NCBI GenBank assembly: GCA_028673005.1
Contig: CM054115.1
Span: 195,804,370 to 195,868,369 of the forward strand
Length of the DNA: 64,000 nt
Direction of reading: 5' to 3'
DNA from: Tanypteryx hageni
Lineage: Eukaryota > Arthropoda > Insecta > Odonata > Petaluridae
In this document: one piece after another, positions 45,230 through 56,728 of the stretch
Layout: every line of letters starts with the position of its first letter
Numbering within the stretch: the first letter of the stretch is position 1
Position numbers and translations under genes: made by a program
The notes under the pieces: generated by a model
Database searches by the model: none
What the model saw: the letters and a program-made list of their open reading frames with translations, nothing else
Told to the model about the DNA's origin: nothing

Positions 45230-47535
45230 CTCTCTTAGTCTACTCATACCTATTCCCTATCTAATAGTACTTTTCTATTCTTACTTTATAGTCTCTTTCC
45301 TAAGATCCTCTCTAATATGTATATTACTTCTTTCAACAGATCTTTGCCCTTTCATTTCTTCCGTTTCCCTTATTACTCTTATATTTCCCCTCTGTGTTTA
45401 AAACTTCATTTATTTCCCCTCGGATCGAATGATTTCCTTCAGTTTACGCCATACCCGCATCTCCGACACCTCTAAATCTATTCATTTCTTCTTTTCTCAT
45501 GCCCACACACTTCATATAAAGTTTTCCACCTACCTATTGTTAACATCCTTATCCAAATTATTTGTCAACAACTCTCGTCTCGTTAATTATTCGTTTCTCT
45601 CCTTGCCCCTATCTCTTTTGTACTTACTCAACCATATAAGTAAATGATTCCACCCGTCCCAGTCTTTCCTCGTATACTTTAACACCGTCTTGTCATTCAC
45701 CGCTCTTCGCCAATCTCATGATTTCAGCTTTTTTTTCGTTTACTGTCATTCAGAATGCCTTAGTCTTTTCGTTTAAGTAATTAACTAGCGTCTTCAAACT
45801 TTTTCCGAATTATCCACTAATGCTTTGTCATGTCCAAGTCACCTTTATTTCATTATGCTACCTCCTAAATTTACCCTTGCACCTACAATTTCTCATATCT
45901 TTCTTACACTTTCTTCAGCAAAACGATTTGAGAATGATGGTGAGAGTGGGCAGCTCTGCCTCACGCACCCTCCTAGCATTGCCTTATCTGACTTTCCTTC
46001 AGCTACCATTAACTACGAAGTCTACTTCATACTACATAAGATTTTTGATCAAAAGTGTAATTCTCCAATCTAATTCTATTTTCCCCAACATTACCATTAA
46101 TCTAGACCAGGGGTCGGCAATCTACGGCCCGTGGGCCGCATGAGGCTCCTGAGAGCCCTTTATGCGGCCCGTGAAGCTATGATGAAAAAGTGATTGGTAA
46201 AATTTAACATTGACATTTCATATTTTCAGTGAAATTATGGTCTCAAAACCATTTCTGGTGAAGTTTTAACGCTAATATATTATTTAGACATTTTTCGCTA
46301 TTATGAGACCACATGTTTCTCTAGGTAACTTCCGATTTTAATATCCTTCATTTCCAATGCGGCCCTCAAAAGCATTCACAATTACGAATGCGAACCGCCA
46401 TGCAGCAAAGGAACTAGATTATTAAACTTAAGCAAGGGCCTTTTCCAAGTCCACAAAGCACATGAATACATTCTGGTAGCATTTAATGTTTCTTTCTACT
46501 TAAATTTTCATCACACTTAAGGCTTCTCTAATACCAGGTCCTTTCTGAATCCAAAATTGGTCTACTTAGCTTGTAGCCTCCCAATAAAAAACATGGGAAT
46601 AACTTTAGCAGCATGTTAAATTTAACTAACTGTTCTATAATCTTGACATTTATTTGCTTTATTATTCCTCTTAAAGGGAATTAAATTTTATCTAGTTAAA
46701 TCCTTTGACCATTCACCCTCGTTAATTATTTTAAGACAGTTTATAAAAACTCTCTTTTGCTAATTCTTTTGGCGTTTCTATAAGGAGGTCATCGATTCTT
46801 ACTTTGACTTCTCATCCCTAAGAGTCTTTTCAACCTCGATATCCAATATTCCTGGACCAGCATAACCACAGTCTAAATCTTCCTCTCTCTTAATGTCAAT
46901 AGATCAATGATCCACAAAGTCTTTTTGTCTGCTTCACCCCTTTTTCAGTTCCATTCCCTTCACGTTACCTTCAAAAATAAGTTGGCCTTTCCCTGCCACA
47001 GTAGCAGAAATGTACGCCTTTTAAAGAAGCAGGCGCGTATTCTTCCGGTTTTATTTGTTTTTATAAGCGAAAATATGATACACCGCGAATTTATCACGTA
47101 ACACCTCATTAACTCTCGCTTCGCCTTGTCACCTCGCTTTAGAACCACTGCAACAAACACTGATTTAATATATTTCGCATATAACTCCTCTAAGAAGTCT
47201 TTCCATCTATTCCTCACATATACTCCAATTAATAGATTGCTGCTTTTGTCTTAAATTGTGGCCAGCAATTTCTCTAGTTTCCTGTTGACTCGTTCACTTT
47301 CCCATGCACTGTCTGTTTTGTCTCTTCAATTCATCCATGTCTCTACATCAGCTTTTCCGCCACAACTCTCTCGCTTTTATGACAACCTTCCTAATATTAT
47401 TACTTAATTCTCGAATCATTCTCCTTACATAATATATTAACTTCCTTCCCCCTACTCATCTCTTCCATTATCTGTAATCCATGACTTCCTTATTTTACTC
47501 GAGATTATCTTTCCTATTGTTTATTCCGCGCTTTC
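45230..47535 (-). pseudogene. Decayed RTE-type LINE reverse transcriptase, interrupted by a hAT fragment
   Basis: On the minus strand, from high to low coordinates, translated pieces follow the RTE order: VEKTLRDEKSK and DDLPIE-like residues near 46800, then KCQDYRT-like residues near 46630, FGFRKG-like residues near 46550, VFMCFVDLEKALA near 46450 (relatives: CFVDWEKAFDRV), then the hAT fragment (46108-46390), GGCVRQSCPLSPSFSNRF near 45950 (relatives: GVRQGCPLSP) and a LGHDKALVD stretch near 45840 where YADD would stand. There is a stop or shift every few dozen bases. 47251-47535 also occurs at 2640-2920. Confidence 0.7.
46108..46390. mobile_element. hAT-type MITE fragment (CAGGGGTCGGCAA terminus)
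   Basis: CAGGGGTCGGCAATCTACGG begins the unit and is followed by 'cccgtgggccgcatgaggct'; this 'CAGGGGTCGGCAA.CTACGGC' terminus is widespread among hAT non-autonomous elements. 'Gcggccctcaaaagc' near 46361 may be part of the far side, but no inverted end or 8-bp duplication is visible, so it is truncated. It lies inside the decayed LINE. Confidence 0.55.
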
Positions 47536-47603
47536 TATGATACATGATGTCATAACCTTCCAGCTTTCCTCGACAATCATTTGTCTACCAGCATTTTCTA
47601 AGA

Positions 47604-47941
47604 CAGTGATTTCCGAACTGTGGGGCGCGCCCCCCTTGGGAAGCGCGATGGGTAGGTCAGGGGGAGAGGGGCACAAAGGATTTCTTATTGCTCATCTATA
47701 TACTTTAGTTTAATCATCGTAACCTTGAGACCTACAATATGAAACAGCCGAATTCTAGGCCTCAATTATCTAGGCCGTATCGTTTGCTTCGATGTTTTTC
47801 CTTGATTTACTTTTATTAATGGTAATTGTATGTCCAGTAGGTGTTTATGAACTATAATTGAAAATGGTACAGGGGGCGCGAAGACAGTTTTCTTAGGAGT
47901 GGGGGGGGGGGCGGCGGCTTTGCAACGTTTGAAAACCACTG
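47604..47941. mobile_element. hAT MITE with perfect 8-bp target duplication
   Basis: CAGTGATTTCCGAACTGTGG at the left and, inverted, CAGTGGTTTTCAAACGTTGC at the right are terminal inverted repeats of the common CAGTGGTTCCCAAAC type. TTCTAAGA occurs directly on both sides (47596-47603 and 47942-47949). The interior includes G runs next to each end. It is 338 bp, non-coding. 47950-48339 holds nothing recognisable. Confidence 0.92.
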
Positions 47942-48339
47942 TTCTAAGATATGCCTAACCTTCTGATAATCTTTCCGTTTTCTTCCTTTGAACAGTTCTA
48001 AATTCCATTTCGGGACAGAATAATGATTTATTTATTTATATTTAAGGCATTCGACAAGGGAATAGAGCTGAAAGAACGAAGTATAGTTTAGCTTATAAAC
48101 GAAGGAATTTATATGCCTTTTCTGGGCTGCTTTCAAGGATTTTGCGACATTTAATTATCAAGCAAGTTGTTCCTTGATAACTTTCGTAAATTTAAGACAA
48201 GACATTGCAATAAAACTTATTTTTATAAAATAAATTTATAAATTATAAGAACAGATTTTTCGCGAGCAGGGTTCCATATTATTTTCTATAAACTACGGGG
48301 GCAAATTGAAATTTGGGAACAGATTTGATACAAGACACC

Positions 48340-48832
48340 AACGACCGAGCGCCACCTGTTTACAATAGTCGCCGGTAGGTGGTGTGTTGGTGGCAGCTAA
48401 AAATTAGTTTTCAAAATATCTCCTAAACAACCCATTATATGGGAAGATGTTTCGAACAAACAATGTAGAAAATTATATTTCCTACAACTTTTATTCTTAT
48501 ACATTTTATATTGATCAAGTATTAAAGCAAATATTTCAAAAATGCGGATAAGTGACACGATTAAACACCCACTTCCGGTTGATCGATTTTTACCAAAAAC
48601 TAATCAGTTCTTGTCCCTTAAGCAAAAATGTGACATATAAAATTTTGCGTTAATAAGATTAATAGTTTTTTAGTTAAGAGCGCTCACAAAATTCCTATCT
48701 CACACAGACATCATCGAGAAAATGGTCAAAACGTGTTCAGGAAACCTTAAAACATGTATTTCAGTTGAAATCTCGAATTCTATTTTTTTTCAAACAATAC
48801 TTGCTCTATACTTCGTAAATGGAGAAAGTAAA
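48340..48832. mobile_element. Repeat family M, copy truncated at one side
   Basis: The copy runs from 'cgccacctgtttacaatagt' to the terminal 'aaatggagaaagt' in minus orientation relative to copy 1. The portion beyond the 'gctgccacc' block is missing. Confidence 0.75.
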
Positions 48833-49016
48833 ACTCGTTAATGATTCCTAAAAATCAAAGGAAGACGATGTTTAGGAGGAGTACCATCTAGAATGTTTTT
48901 TACGATATTAGCTAATGACAGAGATTTATTCATAAACTATTTAAGAGACGCTAGCTTAAGCAGGAAGACGATGTTTTGTGCATATTGGAATAACGAAATA
49001 AAGGTAGATAAATAAG

Positions 49017-49300
49017 GAAATGGAACGAATCTAACCCCAAACCACTTAACCCAACCCGGTGGAGGAAAATAGAACGAATTCAACCCCCAACCACTTAACA
49101 CAACCCTGGGGAGGAAATAGAAGGAATCCAACTCCCAACCACTTAACCCAACCTGGGAGAGGAAATGGAACGAATCTAACCCCAAACCACTTAACCCAAC
49201 CTGGGAGAGGAAATGGAACGAATCTAACCCCAAACCACTTAACCCAACCTGGGGGAGGAAAATAGAACGAATCCAACTCCCAACCACTTAACCCAACCAA
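49017..49300. repeat. 48-bp minisatellite, about six units
   Basis: The unit runs 'gaggaaatggaacgaatcta' plus 'accccaaaccacttaaccca' plus 'acctggga' (48 bp). Middle units are identical; outer units differ by a few substitutions. Because 48 is a multiple of three, every frame shows a 16-residue periodic pseudo-protein; the frames conflict between strands and have no start context, so I do not call a gene. Confidence 0.92.
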
Positions 49301-50270
49301 ATTAAATTAACAGTAATTCATTATTATGCCACCCCAACCCAACAGTATTTCTTCGTGGGTGTCTTATATCAAATCTAAGCCAAAATTTGTATGGCAAATT
49401 CAAAAATAGGTCTTTAGAATCAGCCTCCAAAGTGAAAGTTAAAGATCAATCACCCATAAACTTAATTATAGATGAATAATTTGGTTTATACCCCAAAATG
49501 AATCAACTTTGATTACAGCATCGTTTTAAATTATCCATCTCTTTTCACAATACGGTTTGAGTGCACAAGAGTAAAATGGAAAAATGTATTTCTTCGTCGT
49601 AAATTATCCATTTCCTCATTTAAAACCTATCTCCCTTAAGTTAATTAATTGTAAGATTTACGTCCACGTTTATTCCTTCGTTGAAAATTATTCATTTCTT
49701 TTATATCCACGTTTTTCTTCTTTTCACTTGCAAAACTCTTTGAGTGTATGTAATGAAAATATCGTTTTCAAGTTCTTTTCTTCGCCGTAAATAATCCATT
49801 TTTTCTATTTAAAAAGATTGCATGCACACACGGAAGGAAATTAAACGTATGTTTGTGAGATTGTTTATGTTAGCAACAATGATCAAGTAACCATTCAAGA
49901 AATTTTATAAGCTCAACTCGAGTTAAGACTTGTTTGATTCTCTTGATAACGGCTGCTCCTAAGATAAAAACGTATAGGAAAAGAAATACTCTACTAGTTC
50001 TACAAGTTTTAGTTGAAAACTATTTTGATATGACCAATAATTTACGAGATATGACGGAAAGTTAATTTTTGTCACCAGTAAAGTGGTACTCCTGATTGGC
50101 TTACGTGATTCATTTATGTGATTTTCTTACTGTATTTGACGTCCGGTAGAAGCCGAGAACGAACATACGGACGGACGGACAGACAGACATACGGAGATAT
50201 GCGTTCTTTGAGATTTCAGAATGTTCTCAATATTTTTCGCTCAGATGAGAATTTAACGAGAAGCAAGCGA
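49301..50270. other. AT-rich stretch without recognisable gene
   Basis: Only short simple repeats are evident, for example GACG/GACA repeats at 50168-50195. Confidence 0.4.
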
Positions 50271-50580
50271 GGTACGTTGTAAAATACATGTAGGTCTTCA
50301 TGCAAAGTAGTCGTAATTATTGTCCGATTTGAACCATAATTGGAATCGGAAAATTAATTTTAACAAAACTCCCCAATACCAAATTTCATCACAATATGAC
50401 AAGCGGTCCCCGAGTTGAAACAAAGGAACATTGTAAGTCTTCATTTAAAGTGGTCATCATTGTTGTCCGATTCTGATCAAAATTGAAACCGGTCGACCAA
50501 TTTTAGCAAAATTCCCAAAAACCAAATTTCATCTTAATATGTAGAGCGGTTTCCGAGTTTTGACATGCGGACGGACGGAG
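50271..50580 (+). repeat. Imperfect tandem duplication, ~140-bp unit, followed by GGAC simple repeat
   Basis: 50285-50420 and 50425-50555 share 'tgtaggtcttcatgcaaagt.gtc', 'attgtccgatt', 'aattttaacaaaa.tcccca', 'accaaatttcatc' and 'gcggt..ccgagtt'. The right unit runs into 'cggacggacgga'. Such units ending in GACG repeats recur in arthropod genomes as dispersed repeats. A 101-residue plus frame at 50565-50870 is unrecognised. Confidence 0.65.
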
Positions 50581-50936
50581 TTGACTCCCCTATATGCGTT
50601 CACTTCGTGCAATGCGCGCATAAAAACCAATTTCACTCAAACCAGCGCCGCAATATGGCGAAGGAGGAACATGGCGCGGGGCGAACCGAGACTCTTGTGA
50701 TGTGGAACAATATCAGAGGCGATGGCGTCTGCAATTTCGCATCGCACGGATGGAAAATTATAATCTACTGGAGATTTCGCCGTGGAAAAACAAAGGGAGT
50801 GTTTCATGAATTTCAATTCACCCAGAAAGTGAAGCGCTTGAATTTTATTACACTCGAATACCGCTATTAATACTACTGATTACTCGATAAAGTCATTGCA
50901 ATTTTCTGTGATGTTAAATTATGGCATCTACACCAC

Positions 50937-51186
50937 CAGGGGTGGCCAAACCGCGGCTCTTTAAAATTTCCATTCAAAGACGTCACCTTTTTCACTGCAG
51001 AACACAATTACATAGTGTGATTTGAGAAGTGTTTGGGATGTTTAAGGGATATGTATTACATATGAATTGTTTTGGATAAAGGCTATGTTTTTCTGTTCGT
51101 AAATTTATAAACATAGACAGTGTCATGCGGTTCTCGAAGTTCTGAAGATTATCTTATGCGGCTCCGAGTGTGTTTGGCCACCCCTG
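50937..51186. mobile_element. hAT-type MITE (CAGGGGTGGCCAAAC ends)
   Basis: CAGGGGTGGCCAAACCGCGG at the left and, inverted, CAGGGGTGGCCAAACACACT at the right give a 15-bp perfect terminal inverted repeat, with 'gcggctc'-like subterminal similarity on both sides. The 8 bp outside do not match, so the duplication is lost or the ends are rearranged. 250 bp, non-coding. Confidence 0.85.
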
Positions 51187-52436
51187 GTATGTACCTCGCT
51201 CTTTTTCTTACGACTTGATTTACCAGTCTCGGGGTGCGTTGTTCCTCCCTTTCGCGTTTCCTGATATTTTATAGCCTCGCGACTCAGTTTTTTAGTTCGT
51301 TGTTTGTTGGTTTCAATTGAACGTTTTGGTCTTTTTCTTAGAGCTCGAGAGTGCGACGGACAGATCTCTAGAGCGTAATATGCTGTGAAAGCAGCATCCT
51401 GTCTCGCGCATCTCACTCCCCTCTTCCGCGAAGGGCTCTCCCCTCCTTGCCTCCTCTATCACCCTGCGCCGGTACAACAATGTAGTAACAAAGCGGCTCA
51501 CTTCCCTCCTCACAGCCCCTACCAAAGTGGAATCTTTCGCCTTCGGCAAATTATATAGTATGTACATACTATACATAGATTATGCCATTAAAACGCTACG
51601 AAACTGCTGAAACTGCTATTGTTGTCCAACACTTGTTTTATAGAATATACCTGATGTTAAATTCAGTGCTTATAACGCTGTTATATTGATTATTTTACTA
51701 AAGCCAAAGGTTAACCGTAGTTGTAAAAATTCACTACGAAATAGTTGATTGATCGTCGATAATAAAATCTATTTTTTCGACGGAGAATGTATTCGTAGAT
51801 GTATAAATTGGTTTAACACGTGACATTTAGCGAAATGAATTGGAATACATATTTCCAAACCGGTAATTTTATTTTGCTATTTACTGCAATTGTTGTAGAA
51901 AGTACCATAATTTAATTTAAATTCCCTAGAATTAATTCTTTTCGAGTTATTAGCAATGGATCTTTGCACCAGCCACCGTGTTTTTTCGCGTAATTGCCCC
52001 GCTTTTTCGCACGGCTGTTTTACTCTAAAGCCGGATCCACACATTCGTTATTCGCCGAGTGCCGAACATTCGTGATCACGATTTAAACTGTTCAATGAAA
52101 GTGTTTTTTGGTTAATTTTACTGTAGAATTTATGGTAAATGATTTTGCCCTTTCTCTGCCACTTTCGGTTTTGTCGAAAAGTCGAGACTCGGGACAGCGA
52201 GACGTTACGCTGCTGTCTGACGGCAGGTACAAAATCTTCTCGTCTAAAACGAGAGCGTTATGGCAAACATTTTCTATAAATTTACAGAAAGAAATAAAAT
52301 AATAATTATTAAAACGATTTCGAGAACAATCAAGTTTTCTTATAATTACATTTAAAACATATAAGGCTCCATTTCCAAATTCGTCTTTTGACGAGTAATT
52401 AAGCAGTAACCTAGTATTTGTGTGTGCGCGCGTGTA
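51187..52436. other. Stretch without recognisable gene
   Basis: 51200-51560 is moderately GC-rich and open on the minus strand in pieces, but matches no family. 52027-52060 ('agccggatccacacattcg') resembles the end of some insect MITEs without a visible partner. Confidence 0.35.
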
Positions 52437-52546
52437 TTTTTGGCTAATCAACCTCCTGGATTATTATAGCCATAACTCCTTTCACATCGAACACGATCAC
52501 AAGGGAGGAGGGAAACCGGGTGCCGGCATTAGCCTACAACTTAGTA
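52437..52546 (-). mobile_element. tRNA-derived SINE, copy 4, tail half only
   Basis: 'Ggctaatcaacctcctggat' to 'gtgccggcattagcctac' (plus-strand view) matches the tail and body of the other SINE copies; the tRNA-like head is absent. All the SINE copies in the window lie in the same orientation. Confidence 0.8.
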
Positions 52547-52619
52547 TTTATCCACATTTATAGCAGTTGAATCGATGACAGGAAGTTTGGAAAAATATAT
52601 TAAAAGGTGATTAGAAAAA

Positions 52620-52878
52620 TTGATACGGAGTGTGGAATTTTAGGGATGCCAAAGATCAGATCATTTCCAGCAAGAAGGAAACTTAAATCGCAATACATAA
52701 AGCCCTTACTTTCAAGAGAAAAGGTTTGTCCCCGAGTGAAAACGCCGTCAGTCAGATCAACTCCGACCCTATCAAAAGTTAGATCCTGACTTTTGTTAAT
52801 TGTCATGGCAAAGGATAATCTAATTGGAAATTGTCTCCTTTTCAAAATAATTGGAAACTCATCTTCTTGAGATGTCAA
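52620..52878 (-). pseudogene. Helitron helicase fragment (PIF1-type motif V/VI region)
   Basis: The minus frame reads EFPIILKRRQFPIRLSFAMT, INKSQDLTFDRVGVDLTDGV and FTRGQTF. Helitron/PIF1 helicases carry 'R.QFP..LAFAMTINKSQGQTF..VG.DL....F.HGQLYVA.SR' here. The match fades after GQTF, where the arginine-finger 'SR' motif should follow. One short piece of a large protein remains; no Helitron ends are visible. A separate Helitron C-terminal fragment is at 26.1 kb. Confidence 0.75.
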
Positions 52879-53210
52879 ATAAACTTTTGGTAATACTTAC
52901 AAACAAAATATTATACTTACTGTTATTTAGATGATACTTTAATCTAAATTTTAACACTAATATCTATGTATTAGTTTATCAATCTTAAAATAAGAACACA
53001 CACAATTAACCGTTAGCCTTAGGTAAACAGATAACGTAATCAAGGCATAAAGATACAGGCAATAACGTTCCGATCTCTGATTGGCTGGTCAGTCGACCAA
53101 TAAAAACGCCCCGAGCTGCGTAGACAAATATTTTTTCGCCGTTTATAATATAGATAGACTTTAAATGAGATGAAGTGAAGATTGATGGCTATGCTGACTT
53201 ATGGCTCAAT

Positions 53211-53406
53211 TCTAATCAATGTAACAAACTCCTTCAGCCATAAAAGAATTAACAATAATCCCGATGCATTTCACCCACTAAGTGGGTATCTACAAGGGAA
53301 CTTGGGTGACTGGAAGTTACCCTGTAGATGCCCACTTAGTGGGTGAAATGCATCGGGATTATTGTTAATTCTTTTATGGCTGAAGGAGTTTGTTACATTG
53401 ATTAGA
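53211..53406. mobile_element. Near-perfect hairpin, 93-bp arms, 10-bp loop (fold-back MITE)
   Basis: 53211-53303 and 53314-53406 are inverse copies. The outer 76 bp pair perfectly and I count three mismatches in the inner 17. A 14-bp direct repeat, TTTAAATGAGATGA, lies outside at 53160-53173 and 53408-53421. No coding sequence. The perfection suggests recent origin or gene conversion between arms. Confidence 0.92.
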
Positions 53407-53648
53407 GTTTAAATGAGATGATGGAGCATTTTAAAAAATGTAATATAAGTAGATAATCCGAAATGCCTCCCGCAATTAGCGTGCAAAGAATATATAAGTC
53501 GGTGTTAAACTAAAACATCATATAACATCTAATTCGAGCTTTGATGTAGTCTAAATTGAAGTTAAAGAAATGAATCTCATAAGTTATCATTACAATAGCT
53601 CGCCAACTCTTTAAGTGATGATAACAAAAAATAAACTCACACACGTAC

Positions 53649-53716
53649 CTCAAATGAAAGAAATTAAGCCAAGGAAAATCGCTTCCATTGCTGCAATCGG
53701 GACTCCAAACGCCATC
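53649..53716 (-). other. Candidate small exon with a 21-codon open frame
   Basis: On the minus strand a TTTCAG acceptor (53718-53717) precedes GATGGCGTTTGGAG and, 68 nt later, TTTGAG is followed by a GTACGTGTG donor (53648). From the ATG the frame reads MAFGVPIAAMEAIFLGLISF plus I and TGA. It is hydrophobic and too short to assign. It may be an untranslated exon of a minus-strand gene, a small peptide, or chance. Confidence 0.25.
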
Positions 53717-53864
53717 CTGAAATATTAAATCGATTCAATTATATTTCGAAAGATTGTTTCAATGATGCGTCCCAGTTCTCGTATGTCAGGTTTCGGTTTT
53801 GCATTGGTACGGGAGTTTGTATTCAGCAGATTATGATGCAGAACTAGAGTGGGCTCCGCTTATT

Positions 53865-54235
53865 AGAATCAAGTCAGAAAACCATTATTTGATTCAATTA
53901 ACCGGCTGATTCAATTATCCGGGGGTTGTGTTAAGGCATATTAAATAACAAAATGTTAATATAAAGGTCAAATCTATTTCATAAACTACAAATTCATTAT
54001 TGTTAACTTTTGAGCTATAATATAAGAAAGTTTAGAACAACCAACATTTTAAAGACGAATTTCATTTAGGTGCCGGTAGATATTATACTTCTTGGTCATC
54101 TTCCTCTAAATCTTCATCAACACTTGAGTTGTAATTTAGAATTTCAACTACAATGTCATCTTCTGTCATAACAGGCGCTACGACGACGTCGTCATCTACT
54201 GAATCTCAATTCTTCATCAACTTCCTCCTCTTTGG
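53865..54235 (-). pseudogene. Tigger-type transposase C-terminal tail with element end
   Basis: The minus frame reads DSVDDDVVVAPVMTEDDIVV, then EILNYNSSVDEDLEEDDQEV and a stop, the acidic C-terminus typical of Tigger transposases. Below it, 'gagtgggctccgcttattag' near 53870 with 'gattcaattaaccgg' and 'gattcaattatccgg' resembles a Tigger-type terminus. The catalytic domain is missing: the piece abuts copy B of the 1.55-kb block at 54274. Confidence 0.55.
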
Positions 54236-54273
54236 TTTTCTTTTCGTGGTTCTGCTCGATGTGAGGAAAACCT

Positions 54274-55824
54274 GCCACATCATAGTATACAGTATGTAAT
54301 TCTTTGTGGGCCACAGAAATGAACTGGGTGGACCACCAGTTTGATATGCCTGGCATAAGCAAATAAATGGTGAAGTTTGAGAAAAAAGGGAAGGGAGGGT
54401 GAAGTCCTTATGAGAGATCTTTACAATGAAAATATTTTTTCTTTACAAGGGGTGCAAAAAATTGGAATACATATAAATGAACCTACACAAATGTATACAG
54501 AAATATATCAGCATCTTTGGATGAATAAAGAAACTGAAAGCGTAAAAATGCAATTTCAATAAGTTAAACCGAAAAAGAGGACAAAAAGAAACACTCAAAG
54601 AAAGAGGGAAAAAATTTAATTACAAAAGGAAATTTTCTTTAAAAACATGACCATTGGTCACATTACATATTAGAAACTTTCATAACATCTTAACGTAATT
54701 GAAAAAGTTTTCATTCCTGTAAAATTTTTCAAAAAAAGCACATTTGTTTAAAACTAGGAACAGTTCCATAACCAATCCATTCCTTCTTCCTATCACTCAG
54801 AACCAAACCCGGAACAGAAAGAGTTGGAAAATTTAAGGTCGGAACCAGAACTTCCCAGCTCTAATTTAAAGATAAAGTTAATTTTTTATTCGAATACAGT
54901 ATGTCCAATACCTGGAAATAATACTTTTTGAGTAGTTTTGTGAGGTCAGGACTAATAATATTCCGATTTCAGACACTTTCAGAAAGAAAATGCAGATGAG
55001 TTGGTGCAGATGATGGGACTTGATTTCAAGGGGGTCAAAAAGTGGGGTACTATGGTGGGTTTGCGCACGATTGGCGAAGTATCGTCTGATAATACCACAG
55101 CTGCTGATGATTGGCAAAAAAGTTTTAATCAATTACTGAAAATTACTAGCTCAAGGACATCTTCAACTGTGGTAAAAGTGGCTTATTTAACAATTCGCAA
55201 CCAGAGGAGACATTCACATTGAAAGGTGAAAATTTCAAAGAAAGAAAATTATTAACTTGTAACGCTGATGGAAGAGAAAAATTAAAACCACTCATTCTCG
55301 GCAAAAACCTCTATCTTTCAAATAGATGTGGCATCTTCCTTCAGACAGCAAGGCTAACAAAAATGCTTGGATGACGGGAAACCTCTTTAAGGAGAAGCTT
55401 ATGGGGCTGGAGAGATGCATGGCTTCCCAAAACAGGATCATTATTCTAAACATACCGTATTTAGTACTCGTGTACCGTGCACCCTCATGTGCCACATGCA
55501 CCCCCCTATTTTTGGGCCAGTTTGGATGGAAAAAAAGTAAATTCGTGTCGGAATAAGTTGACATCTGGAATTTAATAGAAATAGTCGACCTGTTCAGCGA
55601 TTCCCCCTCCCTGAAACAAGGTCTGCCCAAGTAAACCCTTAACTACACGCGTCCCGGCATTCCATATGCCACTGCACTTAAAATGAGCACAAAGTTGTGA
55701 AATGGTAACAAAATGTTTGGAAAGTCCCATATACCCTATCAGTAAACTGTCAAGCATCGAGGAGGATGGATGTTGCAACTGGGACCGCGTTAGTGTTTGC
55801 GCAGAAATCATTTTTTTGTTACTT
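54274..55824 (+). repeat. 1.55-kb duplicated block, copy B
   Basis: This is the direct-orientation copy of 20747-22294, 33.5 kb away. It contains the right part of the hAT element plus its right flank, but not the hAT left end. It differs by about ten substitutions and an extra GAG near 55762. Outside the block the two loci are unrelated, except that both right edges read 'ttgttactt' and family M lies nearby. No recognisable protein is encoded. Confidence 0.9.
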
Positions 55825-56078
55825 TCTTCGTGTAGCAGTTATGTAAGTAAACTTTAACGTTTCTTTTGTATAATAAATGTTATATATGTTTATTTCGTAA
55901 TATATATGCTTGTAAGAATACTTTCATAACCAATATTGTAATTTCATTGAGCTTTTTATATGTTTTGTTTTGTAACTATGTCATAATTATTGTCTATCAA
56001 TCAAATGATAAAATATATCAAAATGATGTTTTATATAACTGACACATTAAAATAAAAAATCAGTTGTGGCCACCACAT

Positions 56079-56728
56079 GACTTTCTCCATACCTGTAATA
56101 TTTCTAAAAAATCCAAATAGGTTAAATGATAATGAATACTTTAAGAAACTGCCAGAATATTTTAGACTTTACAAAGAACAGAAATAAACTCAAACTGTAG
56201 CCTTCTGATATTGGATATAGCCACAATGCTCCAACAATTAAGAAAATAAAAAGGAGTGTTACTAAGATGTAACTAAGCGTCAATTGTTAACAATTGTCGT
56301 CGGTAGGTGGCATGGTGGTGGCAGCTAAAAATATAAGATATCTCTTAAACAATGCATTATATGGAAAAATGTTTCCAAGAAAGGTTGTGGAAAATTAAAT
56401 TTCCTACAACTTTTATTCAGATACATTTTTACATTTATCAAATATTAAAGCAAATATTTCAAAATAACGGTCAAGTGACATGAGTAAACATTCACTTCCG
56501 GTTGACCGATTTTTACCAAAAACTAATCAGTTCTTGTGACTTTTATAAAAATGTTAAATGTAAAATTTCGCGTTGGCCTGATTAATAGTGATTGAGTTAT
56601 CACATACAGACATCGAGAAAATGGTCAAAACGTGTTCAGGGGACCTCAAAACGTGTATTTCCGTTGAAATCTCGAAGTCGCTTTTTTCATGATACTTTCC
56701 CCTATACTACGTATATGGAGAAAGTAAT
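56079..56728. mobile_element. Repeat family M, full-length copy in minus orientation
   Basis: It starts 'gactttctccatacctgtaa' and ends 'gtatatggagaaagta', the inverted ends of the family, with all internal landmarks in order. About 650 bp. This is the best reference copy in the window for both ends. 55825-56078 is AT-rich and empty. Confidence 0.8.

Noticed and set aside
49046..49300. Open frames with a 16-residue periodic sequence over the 48-bp minisatellite
   Set aside because: The repeat length is a multiple of three, so several frames on both strands are open; there is no start context, family match or composition shift.
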